Source: Dehalobacterium formicoaceticum (GTDB lineage: Bacteria; Bacillota; Dehalobacteriia; Dehalobacteriales; Dehalobacteriaceae). From it: a stretch of DNA of 64,000 bases. Made by a program: the position numbers and the translations under genes. Where the stretch lies: NCBI RefSeq assembly GCF_002224645.1, contig NZ_CP022121.1, positions 3,068,501 to 3,132,500 on the forward strand. Direction: 5' to 3'. Below the pieces are notes generated by a model. It ran no database searches. It was given only the letters and a program-made list of their open reading frames with translations, and had not been told where the DNA came from. Of the stretch, positions 43,961-53,527 are shown one piece after another. Within the stretch, counting starts at the first letter, position 1. Each line of letters begins with the position of its first letter.

Positions 43961-44956
43961 CTATTCTTCAATTGTTGGTAGTTCACCTACTATTTCATCT
44001 TCTGGTGGAGTCTTTAGTCTCCTAGTATTATAGATTGCATACTCCTGTAATACTTTACGCTCCATATCTTCACGAGAAACCTTTCCTTTTCCCTCTAAGA
44101 TTTCTCTACGTCTAAACTGCAAGAATTCATTGAGGGAGTTTTCCCAGTCTTTCATTGACATAGGAGTTTTCCCTCTTGCCATATCTTCCGCATGGTCAAG
44201 AAACATAGTTACAATTCGATTAAGATCGGTTATCTCATCTTCTTGTAAGTAATTTTTTGAAATATTAATATCTCCTTTACGAACAACAGCTCCTTTAAAA
44301 GCAGTAAGACCCATATTGTCTTTGGAGCTATCTACTCTTTCTGTAATAAGTTCAGCTGCAGTTTGTCCTGTAACAGCATAGAGTAATTTATTCTGAACAG
44401 TTGCAAAGAAATCTTTTGTACTTTCAAGAGCAGGATTATAATCAACAGACAGGCTATAAATATCCTTAATCTTCTGATAGAACCTTTTTTCAGATGCCCT
44501 GATATCACGAATACGTTCTAACAGTTCATCAAAATAATCTTCACCAAACTTTTTAGGATTCTTTAATCTCTCATCATTCATTACAAATCCTTTTTGCATA
44601 TATTCTTTAAGGATTTTGCTTGTCCAAGTACGAAACTGTACCCCGATATTAGAACGAACACGATAGCCAATGGCAAGGATCATATCAAGGTTGTAGAATT
44701 TTGTATCTCTTGCAACCTCGCGCCCACCTTCATTTTGAACTAGTAAGTAATTCTTACTTGTTGAACTTTCCTCAAGTTCTCCTTCTTCATAAATATTTTT
44801 TATATGCATTGTTATATTTTGCGGCGATGTTCCATAAAGTTGTGCAATATTAACACGACTCAGCCACATAGTACCATCTTCCATATATACATCAATTTTT
44901 GTTTCACCTTTTTCAGTTTGATAGATAAGAATTTCGCCTTTTTGATTTTTATCCAA
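43961..44956 (-). CDS. RhuM-family protein
   Basis: The 331-residue protein matches the RhuM (virulence-associated) family: MEDGTMWLSRVNIAQLYGTSPQNITMHIKNIYEEGEL, FYNLDMILAIGYRVRSNIGVQFRTWTSKILKEYMQKGFV, and AVTGQTAAELITERVD. The N-terminal part looks like a DNA-binding domain. The cellular role is unknown; members occur in mobile or defence regions. I choose TTG 44956, 8 bases after GGAGGGG. Between the transposon end and this gene (43837-43960) lie only inverted GTTAGCG/CGCTAAC sequences. Confidence 0.85.
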   Translation of the reverse strand: MDKNQKGEILIYQTEKGETKIDVYMEDGTMWLSRVNIAQLYGTSPQNITMHIKNIYEEGELEESSTSKNYLLVQNEGGREVARDTKFYNLDMILAIGYRVRSNIGVQFRTWTSKILKEYMQKGFVMNDERLKNPKKFGEDYFDELLERIRDIRASEKRFYQKIKDIYSLSVDYNPALESTKDFFATVQNKLLYAVTGQTAAELITERVDSSKDNMGLTAFKGAVVRKGDINISKNYLQEDEITDLNRIVTMFLDHAEDMARGKTPMSMKDWENSLNEFLQFRRREILEGKGKVSREDMERKVLQEYAIYNTRRLKTPPEDEIVGELPTIEE

Positions 44957-45149
44957 AAGTACCCCTCCAATTTTCTCATAACTCCAATAATTTATTCCGC
45001 ATATTTTAAGGATAAGTTTCCTTACCAGAAATATTTTATAAACGTACATGTTTCATATGATGCGACTCTTCTCGGCCGCACTGCCTGGCACCGAAGCTTT
45101 ATTTTACTTTTTACTTTTAATGTTATAATAAATTCCAGAGGTGATTATT

Positions 45150-45485
45150 TTGTCAATACCATCACGCTTAAAACTAAAAGTAAGTCCCAAGGGGCAGATA
45201 ACACTGCCTAAAAAGATAAGGCAAGATCTCAGAATTTCTGATTATGTCTATCTGGAAATAAACGGTGAAAAAGCCTATTTGAAGCCAACGGGGTTTCTGG
45301 ATGATTTAAATTCCATTATTGCCAAAGAAGTTAAGGCGGAAGGCTTTGAAGGCAAGGAAGCAGAAGCTAAAATCCTTGAAAAAAAGAAACTTCTCGTAAA
45401 AAACTTAAAGCAAGAGTTGGATGAGCGAAAAAGCGAAGAGGTTATATCTTTTGATGATGCCATTACGGAATTGGAGCTAGACTGA
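45150..45485 (+). CDS. AbrB-type antitoxin
   Basis: The 111-residue protein has the AbrB-like start RLKLKVSPKGQITLPKKIRQDLRISDYV and a helical tail. I choose TTG 45150, six bases after GAGGTG; a GTG at 45141 is also possible but overlaps that site. The toxin gene starts two bases after its stop. Confidence 0.83.
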   Translation: MSIPSRLKLKVSPKGQITLPKKIRQDLRISDYVYLEINGEKAYLKPTGFLDDLNSIIAKEVKAEGFEGKEAEAKILEKKKLLVKNLKQELDERKSEEVISFDDAITELELD

Positions 45486-45486
45486 A

Positions 45487-45771
45487 ATGTATGAAATAAG
45501 TTTTCGCCGTTCCGCATTAAAAGAAATTAAAAAATTAGATAAGCCTATCCGACAAAAAGATTTAGCTAAAATTGAAGAATGTGCAGAGAACCCCTTTTTA
45601 TTTAAACGTCTGACCGGTGACCTGCGCAGCTATTATAGTGCACATTGTACTATTCAGCGTACACAATACCGCATTATTTATGAAATTTTTGAAGAAACTA
45701 TCATGATAAATATTTTAATGGTTGGGACCCGTGAAAACTTATATGAGGCTCTGAAAAAGAGAATTGATTAA
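45487..45771 (+). CDS. RelE/ParE-superfamily toxin
   Basis: The 94-residue protein reads EISFRRSALKEIKKLDKPIRQKDLAKIEECAENPFLFKRLTGDLR, then YRIIYEIFEETIMINILMVGTRENLYE. This is the RelE/YoeB-like layout with basic residues in the strands. It forms a unit with the AbrB gene in front. Confidence 0.83.
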   Translation: MYEISFRRSALKEIKKLDKPIRQKDLAKIEECAENPFLFKRLTGDLRSYYSAHCTIQRTQYRIIYEIFEETIMINILMVGTRENLYEALKKRID

Positions 45772-46655
45772 ATAAAGTAATAAGCTGAACCCAGTTCCAC
45801 TTGTCTTATTATTTTGTCCCTCGGTACACGCCCCAACCCCTGTAACCCCTTGCAATTTGAAGCATCACCTTTTAGATTGGAGTCAACGCCCGGCTATCGC
45901 CCGGCTATTACATAAAAATTATTCCGATAATACATCAAATGTTGACTGTCTTAACTGTTGATTCCACTGCAAAAAGTACAATTTAGCGATTTTCTACCCT
46001 ATATGTGGTATCCAACAATAACTCATTATGCTATATATGGCCTGAATCAGACAAAAATAGTGGTTTCTGCAGCAGAATCATAATTCTGTTAGTGAATCCA
46101 AAATAAAAAGATAAGTTTCTTTAAATTCGCTAAAAATTAGGAAAATATCCTTTGTTTTGAAGTGAATATTTTCTCCAGTAAGAGAAGTTCTTAAGCAAAA
46201 TCTTTTTAATTTAGATTTGTTTGAATAGTTAAGGCGTCGATGAGTTTTATTTTGGTATGGGATGTGCCGTCAGGTTCCTAAGCCTTACCAATTCTTCTTT
46301 GAGTCGTCCGATTCACCTTTATTGTCACCAAATTCCGACATAATTTTTTCTGTTCTCCAAAAATCTGCAATTATGATTTCTTAGACTATTTACTCTTTCC
46401 CAAATGTGGCAAACGAAACGTCCCCATGCCACGTCCCCATGCCACTTCCCATGCCACTTATAGCTAGCTTTAGAAATCGTAGCTTCAATACTACTAATAT
46501 TTTTGTGCATTGCCGCGATATAAACCTTGTTATTAAGCGAATGAATTTTATCGTAAAGAAGTTTAGAATTTCCTTCACAAAAAGGAAAGAGAACACCCGT
46601 CTTGCATTTCTTAATGAGAAGATTACCTATCCTGATCTAGTTGGATAGTCATGTA
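45772..46655. other. Long gene-free stretch with mobile-element remains
   Basis: Near 45880 lies TTTTAGATTGGAGTCAA, a solo copy of the TniA-type transposon right end. Near 45915 lies an R2-flank (CCGATAATACA ... GTTGACTGTCTTAA). Near 46381 lies R3. On the minus strand a short frame MSEFGDNKGESDDSKKNW (about 46342 down to 46286) follows GGAG at a long distance and is not convincing. Confidence 0.5.
46381..46432. repeat. Repeat R3, copy 1
   Basis: It contains GACTATTTACTC, CAAATGTGGCAAACGAAACG and TCCCCATGCCAC. The last unit is repeated in part twice more (to about 46460). It resembles 53465-53524. Confidence 0.7.
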
Positions 46656-47147
46656 CTATAATTTAAATTTCGTCTCTCTCATAAACTGGAATAAGTCGAT
46701 ACATTCTATTTTGAATTCTCTACAAATATTTGGTATTAAAATTCTTTTCTTTGAATTAGCCTGATATTTTTCTAATGTTAACACCGGGTGTTTGTAAGCT
46801 AGTCCATATGCGCATAACCAAGAATCAGCTAGTGTGGCAAATTCATCTTTTGCGGATTGCTTATATTGAATGTTGCTATTTATGCTATTAATTATTCTGC
46901 TATAAGAATTAATTACATTAGTATCAGGAATTTTCATTAAAATGAAATTAGCACTGTTTTCCTGATACCAGTCTGATAACTGATCCTCACCTCTCAAAAT
47001 CTCATCGCTGACTTTTTCAATAAAGATAACCTTACTAGAAGCTTTTTCAATAAATTGATCCCAAAACCCCGGTGCAATGTCAAATGGATAATATGAACGA
47101 TGAGCAGTAATTAATATATTTGCATCAATAAAATATTTTCTATTCAT
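46656..47147 (-). CDS. DUF4411 protein (PIN-like)
   Basis: The 163-residue protein begins RKYFIDANILITAHRSYYPFDIAPGFWDQF and has ILRGEDQLSDWY and FATLADSWLCAYGLAYKHPVLTLE, the conserved blocks of DUF4411. The acidic residues fit a PIN-like nuclease fold. It overlaps the ImmA/IrrE-type gene by eight bases, a known pairing thought to be a toxin-antitoxin or defence unit. Confidence 0.85.
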   Translation of the reverse strand: MNRKYFIDANILITAHRSYYPFDIAPGFWDQFIEKASSKVIFIEKVSDEILRGEDQLSDWYQENSANFILMKIPDTNVINSYSRIINSINSNIQYKQSAKDEFATLADSWLCAYGLAYKHPVLTLEKYQANSKKRILIPNICREFKIECIDLFQFMRETKFKL

Positions 47148-48291
47148 ATCTGACCATGCTCTCTTTCAGAACATCGTACGATTTTGCCTTAACATTCAGT
47201 AAACTGAATGCATAATTATAACTTATTTTACCAGTTTCTGCACCTTCGATTACTGTATCTATAAAGCTATTACTAAACCGCGATTTATAGGTATTCCAGT
47301 AGTTTCCACCATTTGAGGTCTTGCTTTTATCCACTAGATCCATCTCAGTTAAATCATTTACGTCTTTTACTAAAGATTGATTAATAAAGCCAAGATCCTT
47401 TAGTCTAATAGACAAGGCTATCCTGCTAACCTTAAACAGTTTGCTAAGATTATCAATTTGATCCAGTCCAGGATATTCTTTATCCCAGTGCTCTATTATG
47501 TGCGATTCAGGCATTAAGAATTCAGCTGTTACCTTATTTATATATTTTTCAACTTTGCTACTATTGCTGAGATCTGTTTCTATGAAAATATCGCTTTCGC
47601 CATATAAAATATGAATATATTCATGAATCAAGGTAAAAATCCTGCCAGCATGACTATCATTGGAATTAACAAATATCAAAGGAGCATACTCGTCATAAAG
47701 CATAAATCCTCTAAATTCACTAATTTCAAGACTTCTATGAGTATTGGAGCCAACTATACCACTTTGCATGACAATTATCCCCAAGGACTCAACTTTTTCT
47801 TTTAATAAATTAAAGGCTATTCGATAATCATGAACCTTTTTATACCAATAATCATCAAGCTCCAATAACCTCTTAGCTGTCTCTGCAGACTCTTTTCTGT
47901 TGTTATTTTTTAATATGGATGCATCATGATCAAGAATTTTATCCCAACCGTTATCTTTTCTGTAGTCACTAATCCAATCTTGTTTTCTGCTCATTTCGAA
48001 TATAACATCTTTGAGGTTTTTACTCATATTCGGCAACATATTGCCAATAGTTCTATAATCTCCTTCGATTATATTCGTTTTAGGAGGTTCGTCCAAAAAC
48101 ATATAGCCAAATGGTATTCTTAAAAATTTAGCTAGTTCTTCCAATTGTCTATAAGTTGGCATCGATGTCTGATTTATCCATTCTTCAATATTTTTGAATC
48201 TTAAATAGATCTCTTTGAAATCAATCTGAGATTCACTTATTGCCCATTCATATATCTGTTTCTTCACTTGAACCCTGGTTAATTCAGCCAT
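47140..48291 (-). CDS. ImmA/IrrE-family metallopeptidase with N-terminal XRE-like part
   Basis: The 383-residue protein has an N-terminal helical part (LEELAKFLRIPFGYMFLDEPP) as in HTH-fused members and the zinc motif HEYIHILYGES near residue 245. Then comes KVEKYINKVTAEFLMPESHI. Such proteins cleave repressors or act as antitoxins. ATG 48291 follows GGAGGGGG; the longer frame upstream is not needed. It is cotranscribed with the DUF4411 gene. Confidence 0.85.
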   Translation of the reverse strand: MAELTRVQVKKQIYEWAISESQIDFKEIYLRFKNIEEWINQTSMPTYRQLEELAKFLRIPFGYMFLDEPPKTNIIEGDYRTIGNMLPNMSKNLKDVIFEMSRKQDWISDYRKDNGWDKILDHDASILKNNNRKESAETAKRLLELDDYWYKKVHDYRIAFNLLKEKVESLGIIVMQSGIVGSNTHRSLEISEFRGFMLYDEYAPLIFVNSNDSHAGRIFTLIHEYIHILYGESDIFIETDLSNSSKVEKYINKVTAEFLMPESHIIEHWDKEYPGLDQIDNLSKLFKVSRIALSIRLKDLGFINQSLVKDVNDLTEMDLVDKSKTSNGGNYWNTYKSRFSNSFIDTVIEGAETGKISYNYAFSLLNVKAKSYDVLKESMVRYE

Positions 48292-48485
48292 ATAACCCCC
48301 TCCTCCTCTATTATTCAACATTTGATTAAATGATTTCAAGATCTTTAGTATGCTTTGATAGAAACCACGCTTTTTGTAGTTATCCGCACAGAAGCACCTT
48401 CTACCTTATATTGATATTATATGCGCCTTTTAGGATAAATCAAACTGTATTTTAAGTATCCTGAGGAAATAATAATCCAGGCACA

Positions 48486-48806
48486 CTTCATCATGATGCT
48501 TTAGAAATCAGAATAACCACTTTGAGAAAGTGAGCGTCAAATGTACAGGCACTGGCTGATCTCATTTCTAAAAGCAGCCGGAAAAGTCCTGAATGGGTAG
48601 CCAAGAAGGTGAAAAAGCTCCAGGAAATTTCTTGCTTGGCTTCGTCCATGTCTTCTGAGTTTTCATTAATTACCGCTAAAATCAATATTCATCTTGACGG
48701 TATCGAAAACTTACAAAAGAGCCTTACCGGCTTGGAAGATCAACTCCACGAAATGATTCAGTCAGATGATTTTCCTGCTGCTTCACGCCGGCAAAAAACC
48801 CAGTAA
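48486..48806 (+). pseudogene. Transposase-like fragment (possibly IS110)
   Basis: One frame reads NVQALADLISKSSRKSPEWVAKKVKKLQEI, then a long heptad-like helix (ITAKINIHLDGIENLQKSLTGLEDQL). It may be the linker helix of an IS110-type transposase. A TGA lies upstream (near 48532) and there is no start. The remaining 48292-48485 and 48807-48970 show nothing. Confidence 0.35.
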
Positions 48807-48970
48807 TACATGACTTTGTTGTTACTCTATTTGTCTTTAATAATATAGTAACAACTATCGAAGAATTAAAGGATTTTGTAGATATACGATTCATTTCTAA
48901 CAAAGATTTTTTTCAAAAGAACCAGCTATTAAGCTATTAAGATCATATTATCATTTTGTAAAAAAAATCA

Positions 48971-49000
48971 TTGACCATCTGTATGATTTATGTGTATAAT
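48971..49000 (+). promoter_or_regulatory. Orphan promoter next to a transposon end
   Basis: TTGACC (48971-48976), an 18-base spacer and TATAAT (48995-49000). No host gene follows; the transposon 5' half begins at 49072. Confidence 0.5.
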
Positions 49001-49192
49001 GCTAGCCATTATCTTCTGACTTGTATAGTTCTCGATAGAATCCCCTTTAGAACCATACCTAAACTGCCAGTTGTTTCCGCTAATCTAACTTGGCGGAAAA
49101 TTTTTCTTTTATTAGGCAGATATTCCATGTGAAATGGGTAAAAAAGGGGAAGCTGAATAAATATATAGATCAGCTTCCAAATTACACTTCGC

Positions 49193-49759
49193 ATGACAAT
49201 TTTAACACTGATCAAGCCCTTATTCAAGAAACAAACTAAAAGAATCTATGGGCCGCAGGAAATCCCCCCATGGCATTTTTTGTACGGCAAGAAGTGCTGG
49301 CGTTGTGGCCACTATGAGCGCAAACTGCGCCTTTACGATAAATCCGTTATTATTGTTGTGGTCTATCGGTTTTATTGCCCCGAGACCAGAAGGACATATT
49401 CCTTATTGCCTTTTTTCATTTCCCGTTATGAACGGCATATTAATACCGTGTTGGAGGATGTTCTTTATGGTCGCCTGGTAGACGGCCTACCTATAGAAAA
49501 ATTATCTGAAGAACCAGCCCCTTCCCCTTGGACTGTCCGTAGGTGGATTCATAAATTCGGTGCTATTTTAGAGAATTCCAAACAATCAGTAGAGATTTTT
49601 CTGATCCGCAATATTCCTGATTACCACCCGGCAACTGTTTCGATGAGTTCACATCCTTTTAAAACGTTATTGGAAAAAGCCTCTCATTTGGAGGCTAACC
49701 AAAGCCACTTATCCTTTTTTAGTCCTTTAAGCTATATTTTTTATGTCAATGCTATGTAA
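49193..49759 (+). CDS. DUF6431-type transposon protein
   Basis: The 188-residue protein has two CxxC-like sites (KKCWRCGHYERKLRLY and VYRFYCPETRRTYSLLPFFISRYERH) and a later helix-turn-helix-like WTVRRWIHKFG. It precedes the transposase gene in both 5' halves. The role is not known; DNA binding is an inference. Confidence 0.7.
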   Translation: MTILTLIKPLFKKQTKRIYGPQEIPPWHFLYGKKCWRCGHYERKLRLYDKSVIIVVVYRFYCPETRRTYSLLPFFISRYERHINTVLEDVLYGRLVDGLPIEKLSEEPAPSPWTVRRWIHKFGAILENSKQSVEIFLIRNIPDYHPATVSMSSHPFKTLLEKASHLEANQSHLSFFSPLSYIFYVNAM

Positions 49760-50020
49760 GCCATTCTTTTTAAGCTTGGTCTTCTTTTTTCCGCCTTCAT
49801 TTTTCTTATTTCCGTCAATCAACCGTAGTTATCCGCATGTTGCCCTCTCACTGATAGATTTCCGCCTTTGGGGCGGATCTCCGAAGATTAGTTTTGTTGA
49901 TTTTATGGATTTTTTCCCCAGATATTTCCGGTACTTTATGATTAATAACAGAATTCTATCTTTTCCTTTATCATCCTTTCGAATATTATTCATTCTAATA
50001 CCAGAAAAGGATGTGTTTTT

Positions 50021-50713
50021 TTGATAGAGATTGAACGTGAAAAAATCGCCCAGCAAAGATATGATCTCATTGCCCCTATTGTCAAACACCCTGCTGAAAA
50101 TATGGGTCGTGGAGAACGATATGCCATCCTTCGGTCTATTGCGGAAGGTAGATATCCTAACCTTTTGCCCGAGGGAAAAAAGGTTGGTCTTCGTACCTTG
50201 GAACGTTATCTCCAACTCTACGAACAAGGGGGCTTCGAAGCACTAAAGCCTAATATGCGCGGCCGTTCCCGTAAAATCCCCTCCGAATATCTAGAAGCGG
50301 CAGCTGAATTAAAACGGGAAAATATGCAGCGTAGTATTAATACGATTATTACTCTCCTGGAACAGGCCGGGAAAGTTCCTAAGGGTGTTTTAAAACCTAG
50401 TACGGTTTATGATTTTTTTAGTCAGGAACGGCTTACCCGTCCCTTTCTTTTACCCACTAAAAATGGCCAATACACTAAATTTGGTGCACAGTTCCGGGGA
50501 GAAATCCTTCAGGGAGATGTTCATCATACCATGAAACTTCCTGATCCCTCCCGCCCAGGACAGGAACGTCAGGTCTATCTTTTTGCTTGGCTGGATGATT
50601 ACTCCCGCCTGGTGTTTGGCCAATTTTATTGGAAAGAAAAACTCCCTGCGTTGGAAGATTCCCTAATGAAATGGGTTTCCCTTTATGGTGTTCCCCTTAG
50701 TATTTATTGCGAC
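50021..50713 (+). pseudogene. Transposase N-terminal part (copy 1)
   Basis: It has helix-turn-helix domains (YAILRSIAEGRY, VGLRTLERYLQLYEQGGFEALKP) and the start of the DDE core (ILQGDVHHTM, LFAWLDDYSRLVFGQFYW, YCD). The frame leaves the family sequence after YCD and ends at 50806 in unrelated DNA, so the last acidic residue and the barrel are missing. The start is TTG 50021. Confidence 0.8.
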
Positions 50714-50807
50714 TATGCCGAAGATTTGACTATGCCGAAAGATTTTCCAAACTCATATGAATGCTTGCTTAAGCCAAAGAAACTTCGGCATAGTTTTTCT
50801 TCCTAAT

Positions 50808-51712
50808 CTATAGTCTTAAAAGCTTCTCCATAACTGTCTTGTTATTCCATTTCTTATCAGGCGAGGCTTCCTCATTTAATTTTTTCATTGCTTTTGCCAA
50901 AGTATCCAGAGTTGCAAAAGCATAAAAGCCCGAAGTAGTTGCTAAATCTTCATGACCAAGCAATTGCTGGATATGTGTAAGGGGAACACCGCTTTGATAC
51001 AGATCCATTGCCCTTGTCTTCCGGATCATATGACAATGAGGGATGTCAGGCATTTCAAGGCCTGATCCGGTGCATTTCCTCACATACTTTTTAAGCATGG
51101 TCTCCATAGTATCGGCGGAAAGGCGATGTCTTTTGCTATATGTGGTGGCATAAAACAGCGGCTCATCTTTTCTCATTGCCGGATGGAACTCGTTGAGATA
51201 TCGCTTCAAGTGTTGCTGTGTTTTATCCATCAGGGGAATATTTCGGTATTTGCGCCCTTTTCCATATATTGTGACATACGGAATCTCCGAGTTCATGTGC
51301 AGACTTCCTACTGTCAATTCCAGTAATTCAGTTACCCTTGCTGCGGTATCATACAGGAGGATGAGCATCATCTGGTTCCTCCGTTCCGTCTTCCTATCTA
51401 TATCAGGTGCTGACAAAAGCATCTTCATCTGTTTTCTCTCAAAGAATTTGATTGGTCTAGAGGGAACTTTTACTCCCTTTACACTGCATGAATTAAGATA
51501 AAGTGCCATCAGCTCACCATGCTCATTGGATGCGTATTCCAGCATTGAATGTATCGCAGTAAGCCGAAGATTGCACGTTTTTTCAGCCAGCTTACACGCG
51601 TTCATCATCCAGTCAAGATAATCATTTATGTTTTCACGGCTGCAGTCCGAAAAGGAAATGACCTTTCTGCTCAGGTTCTTCTGCTGCTCCAGATTGGATT
51701 TGTCAATATTGG
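50808..51712 (-). pseudogene. Tyrosine recombinase, N-terminally truncated (RitC-like)
   Basis: It has LLYDTAARVTELLEL with the first Arg, YGKGRKYRNIPL, CHMIRKTRAMDLYQSGVPLTHIQQLLGHEDLATTSGFYAF with His/Arg and the Tyr nucleophile. It is a homologue of the RitC protein at 56504. The frame has no start and meets a stop at about 51713. A shorter protein from 51608 could be made. Confidence 0.7.
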
Positions 51713-51900
51713 TTCAGTAAAAAAGCGCAAGGATAAAATATTAGTTTAATTGAAAATGGAAATTTACTCTTCCTAAAATAGCACCACCATTGAAAACATG
51801 TTTAAGAATTAATGAAAACTATTAATGTTTTTTGGTGAGCCCAGAGATAATTACCACTTGGGCTACTTAGGTGCCGAAGGGGAGCCTTTACAGACGGGGT

Positions 51901-52017
51901 CCCCAAGCGTGTTAAAATAGTTTTTAGACGGGCTTATATGAAACATTATGTTTCTCGGAGCCGCCCGTCGGTAATTTAATAACGACACGCGTGGGGTGGA
52001 TGTCAAGGCCACCGGGG
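51901..52017. repeat. Large nested palindrome near a mobile-element end
   Basis: The outer arms CCCCAAGCGTGT and ACACGCGTGGGG pair at 11 of 12 positions. Inside, GACGGGC and GCCCGTC pair, with GAAACAT/ATGTTTC at the tip. The flank 51713-51900 shows no gene. Confidence 0.65.
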
Positions 52018-52055
52018 TTTCATAAAATAATCGGACTATATTTTAAAAAGTCAAT

Positions 52056-52934
52056 TTAGGCTGCTATTTGATTTTGGTAATACATTCCCCTAAATATCAT
52101 TGGGGGCCATCCATTGTTCGTACTATAAATACGCCTTAAATTATAGTAACAAATATACCTGTATATTACTGTTTTAACCTCTGCTGTAGTCATTTTTGTA
52201 GTATCCATCTGATATAGTTTTTCTTTTTTTAGGGTGGCAAAAAAGCTCTCCATTCTAGCATTGTCATAACAACGGCCGACACTGCTCATGCTTTGTATTG
52301 CCCCATATTGAGTTAAGGTGTTTCTGAAGATACCGCTGGTAAATTGGCTTCCCCTGTCTGAATGCAGGATCATTCCCCTGGCCCCATCATTGCGACAGGC
52401 ATGTTTAAAAGCCTCTACGCAAAGTTCGGCTTTCATATTAGTATCCATTTTAAAACCACGTATGCTGCCGTCGTAGCAGTCAAGTACTGGCGCAAGATAG
52501 AGCTTCCCGTTTTTTACAAGGTATTTCGGTAATATCCATTAACCATTTTTCATTGGGATTTTGTGCTGTAAAATCCTGGTTTATGAGGTTCTCTGCTTTT
52601 TGTGCCTCAGAATCGGCTTTCGTTATTCCTTTTGGCCTTCTTTTACAATGGATCATTAGATTGTTTTCTTTACATATTCTGTATATAGTGCTATAGCTAC
52701 CTTCATAATTTTTATTATTCATTAGGTATTGATATATTCTTTTAACTCCATAATTTGCGTTTTCCGGATCTTCTTTCAAGAGATCATAAATCTGTTTTAA
52801 TAGATCAGCATATTTGTAGGGTTTACTTTTTTTCTAAGGTATTTATAATAGCCGGATTCGCTTACCTGAAGTACCCGACATAATGCCGCTACGCTCCATT
52901 TTCTTTCCTGGCTGCGTAATTCAATGTACTTCAT
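52056..52934 (-). pseudogene. IS3 transposase OrfB with two frameshifts
   Basis: Pieces in three frames give the OrfB parts: YIELRSQERKWSVAALCRVL; ENANYGVKRIYQYLMNN; EKWLMDITEIPCK; MILHSDRGSQFTSGIF; RCYDNARMESFFATLKKE (DDE residues D, D, E). One A is missing in the A-run near 52828 and one A too many is present near 52515. Correcting both gives one frame. Confidence 0.82.
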
Positions 52935-52948
52935 CCGCTGATCCTTTT

Positions 52949-53239
52949 TTACTTCCTCCGGCTTTTTGCGAAAAAACCTAAAGCATCCTGAAGTATTTCT
53001 ATGTCTTCCCGGGCTTGTTTTAATTCCTTGCGAAGTCTGTCATTTTCTGCTTTGATTTCTTCTTCGCTCATTTGCCGGCCGTTACTATCAAATACCATTT
53101 TTTGTTTCTTGGCTCGGGCTTTCCAACCGTAAATTGTACCTTCTTTAATTCCCAATCGTTGGGCTGCTGCCGCTGCCCCTATTTCATTAGCTAGTTTTAG
53201 AGCTTCAATGCGTTCCTCTTTTGTGTAACTTTTTGCCAT
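52949..53239 (-). CDS. IS3 protein OrfA
   Basis: The 96-residue protein has a helix-turn-helix (TKEERIEALKLANEIGAAAAAQRLGIKEGTIYGWKARAKK) and a leucine-zipper-like C-terminus (EIKAENDRLRKELKQAREDIEIL). ATG 53239 follows AAAGGAG. A TTTTTTC near its 3' end could support the -1 frameshift that makes the OrfAB transposase. Confidence 0.85.
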   Translation of the reverse strand: MAKSYTKEERIEALKLANEIGAAAAAQRLGIKEGTIYGWKARAKKQKMVFDSNGRQMSEEEIKAENDRLRKELKQAREDIEILQDALGFFAKSRRK

Positions 53240-53360
53240 CCAAAATCGCTCCTTTGTATTTTTAGTATATCATTTCCTTGCGATTTTGGACTGCACTTTA
53301 ATTATAGCACTCCATAGTACTCCAACCATAACCAGAACTGCAGGGGTGAATGGCTGCAAT

Positions 53361-53386
53361 ATGTTGATAAGTTTGTGTCAGGCACC
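53361..53386 (+). repeat. Dispersed repeat R2
   Basis: ATGTTGATAAGTTTGTGTCA followed by GGCACC. Confidence 0.65.
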
Positions 53387-53464
53387 CACTCGTTCCTTCT
53401 TATCTTCTTCTAATAAGTACATTCCCTTCACCCTCTCATAATTTTCTACAATATACAATATATT

Positions 53465-53524
53465 AAGACTATTTACTCATTTCTCATTTCTCCAAATGTG
53501 GCAAACAAAGCGTCCCCATGCCAC
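53465..53524. repeat. Repeat R3, copy 2
   Basis: It contains AAGACTATTTACTC, then CAAATGTGGCAAACAAAGCG and TCCCCATGCCACC. It is 12 bases longer in the middle than copy 1. Confidence 0.7.
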
Positions 53525-53527
53525 CTT

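Larger units (their letters stand above)
49072..50713 (+). mobile_element. 5' half of the TniA/TniB-like transposon (copy 1)
   Basis: The left end begins TGTTTCCGCTAATC and is followed by GGCGGAAAA. It carries the DUF6431 gene and the N-terminal two thirds of the transposase, and is cut at about 50713 by a segment with ACTATGCCGAA inverted repeats. The second 5' half (58765-60319) is nearly identical. Confidence 0.78.
52030..53300 (-). mobile_element. IS3-family element, inactive
   Basis: orfA and orfB are in the usual order with orfB in the -1 frame. The ends were not mapped exactly. Two homopolymer indels break orfB. Confidence 0.7.

Noticed and set aside
46286-46342. Eighteen-codon minus-strand frame MSEFGDNKGESDDSKKNW
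   Set aside because: Too short and the ribosome site is too far; no homologue is recognised.
49009-49227. Minus-strand 72-codon frame at the transposon left end
   Set aside because: It crosses the terminal repeat of the element and is antisense to the start of the DUF6431 gene.
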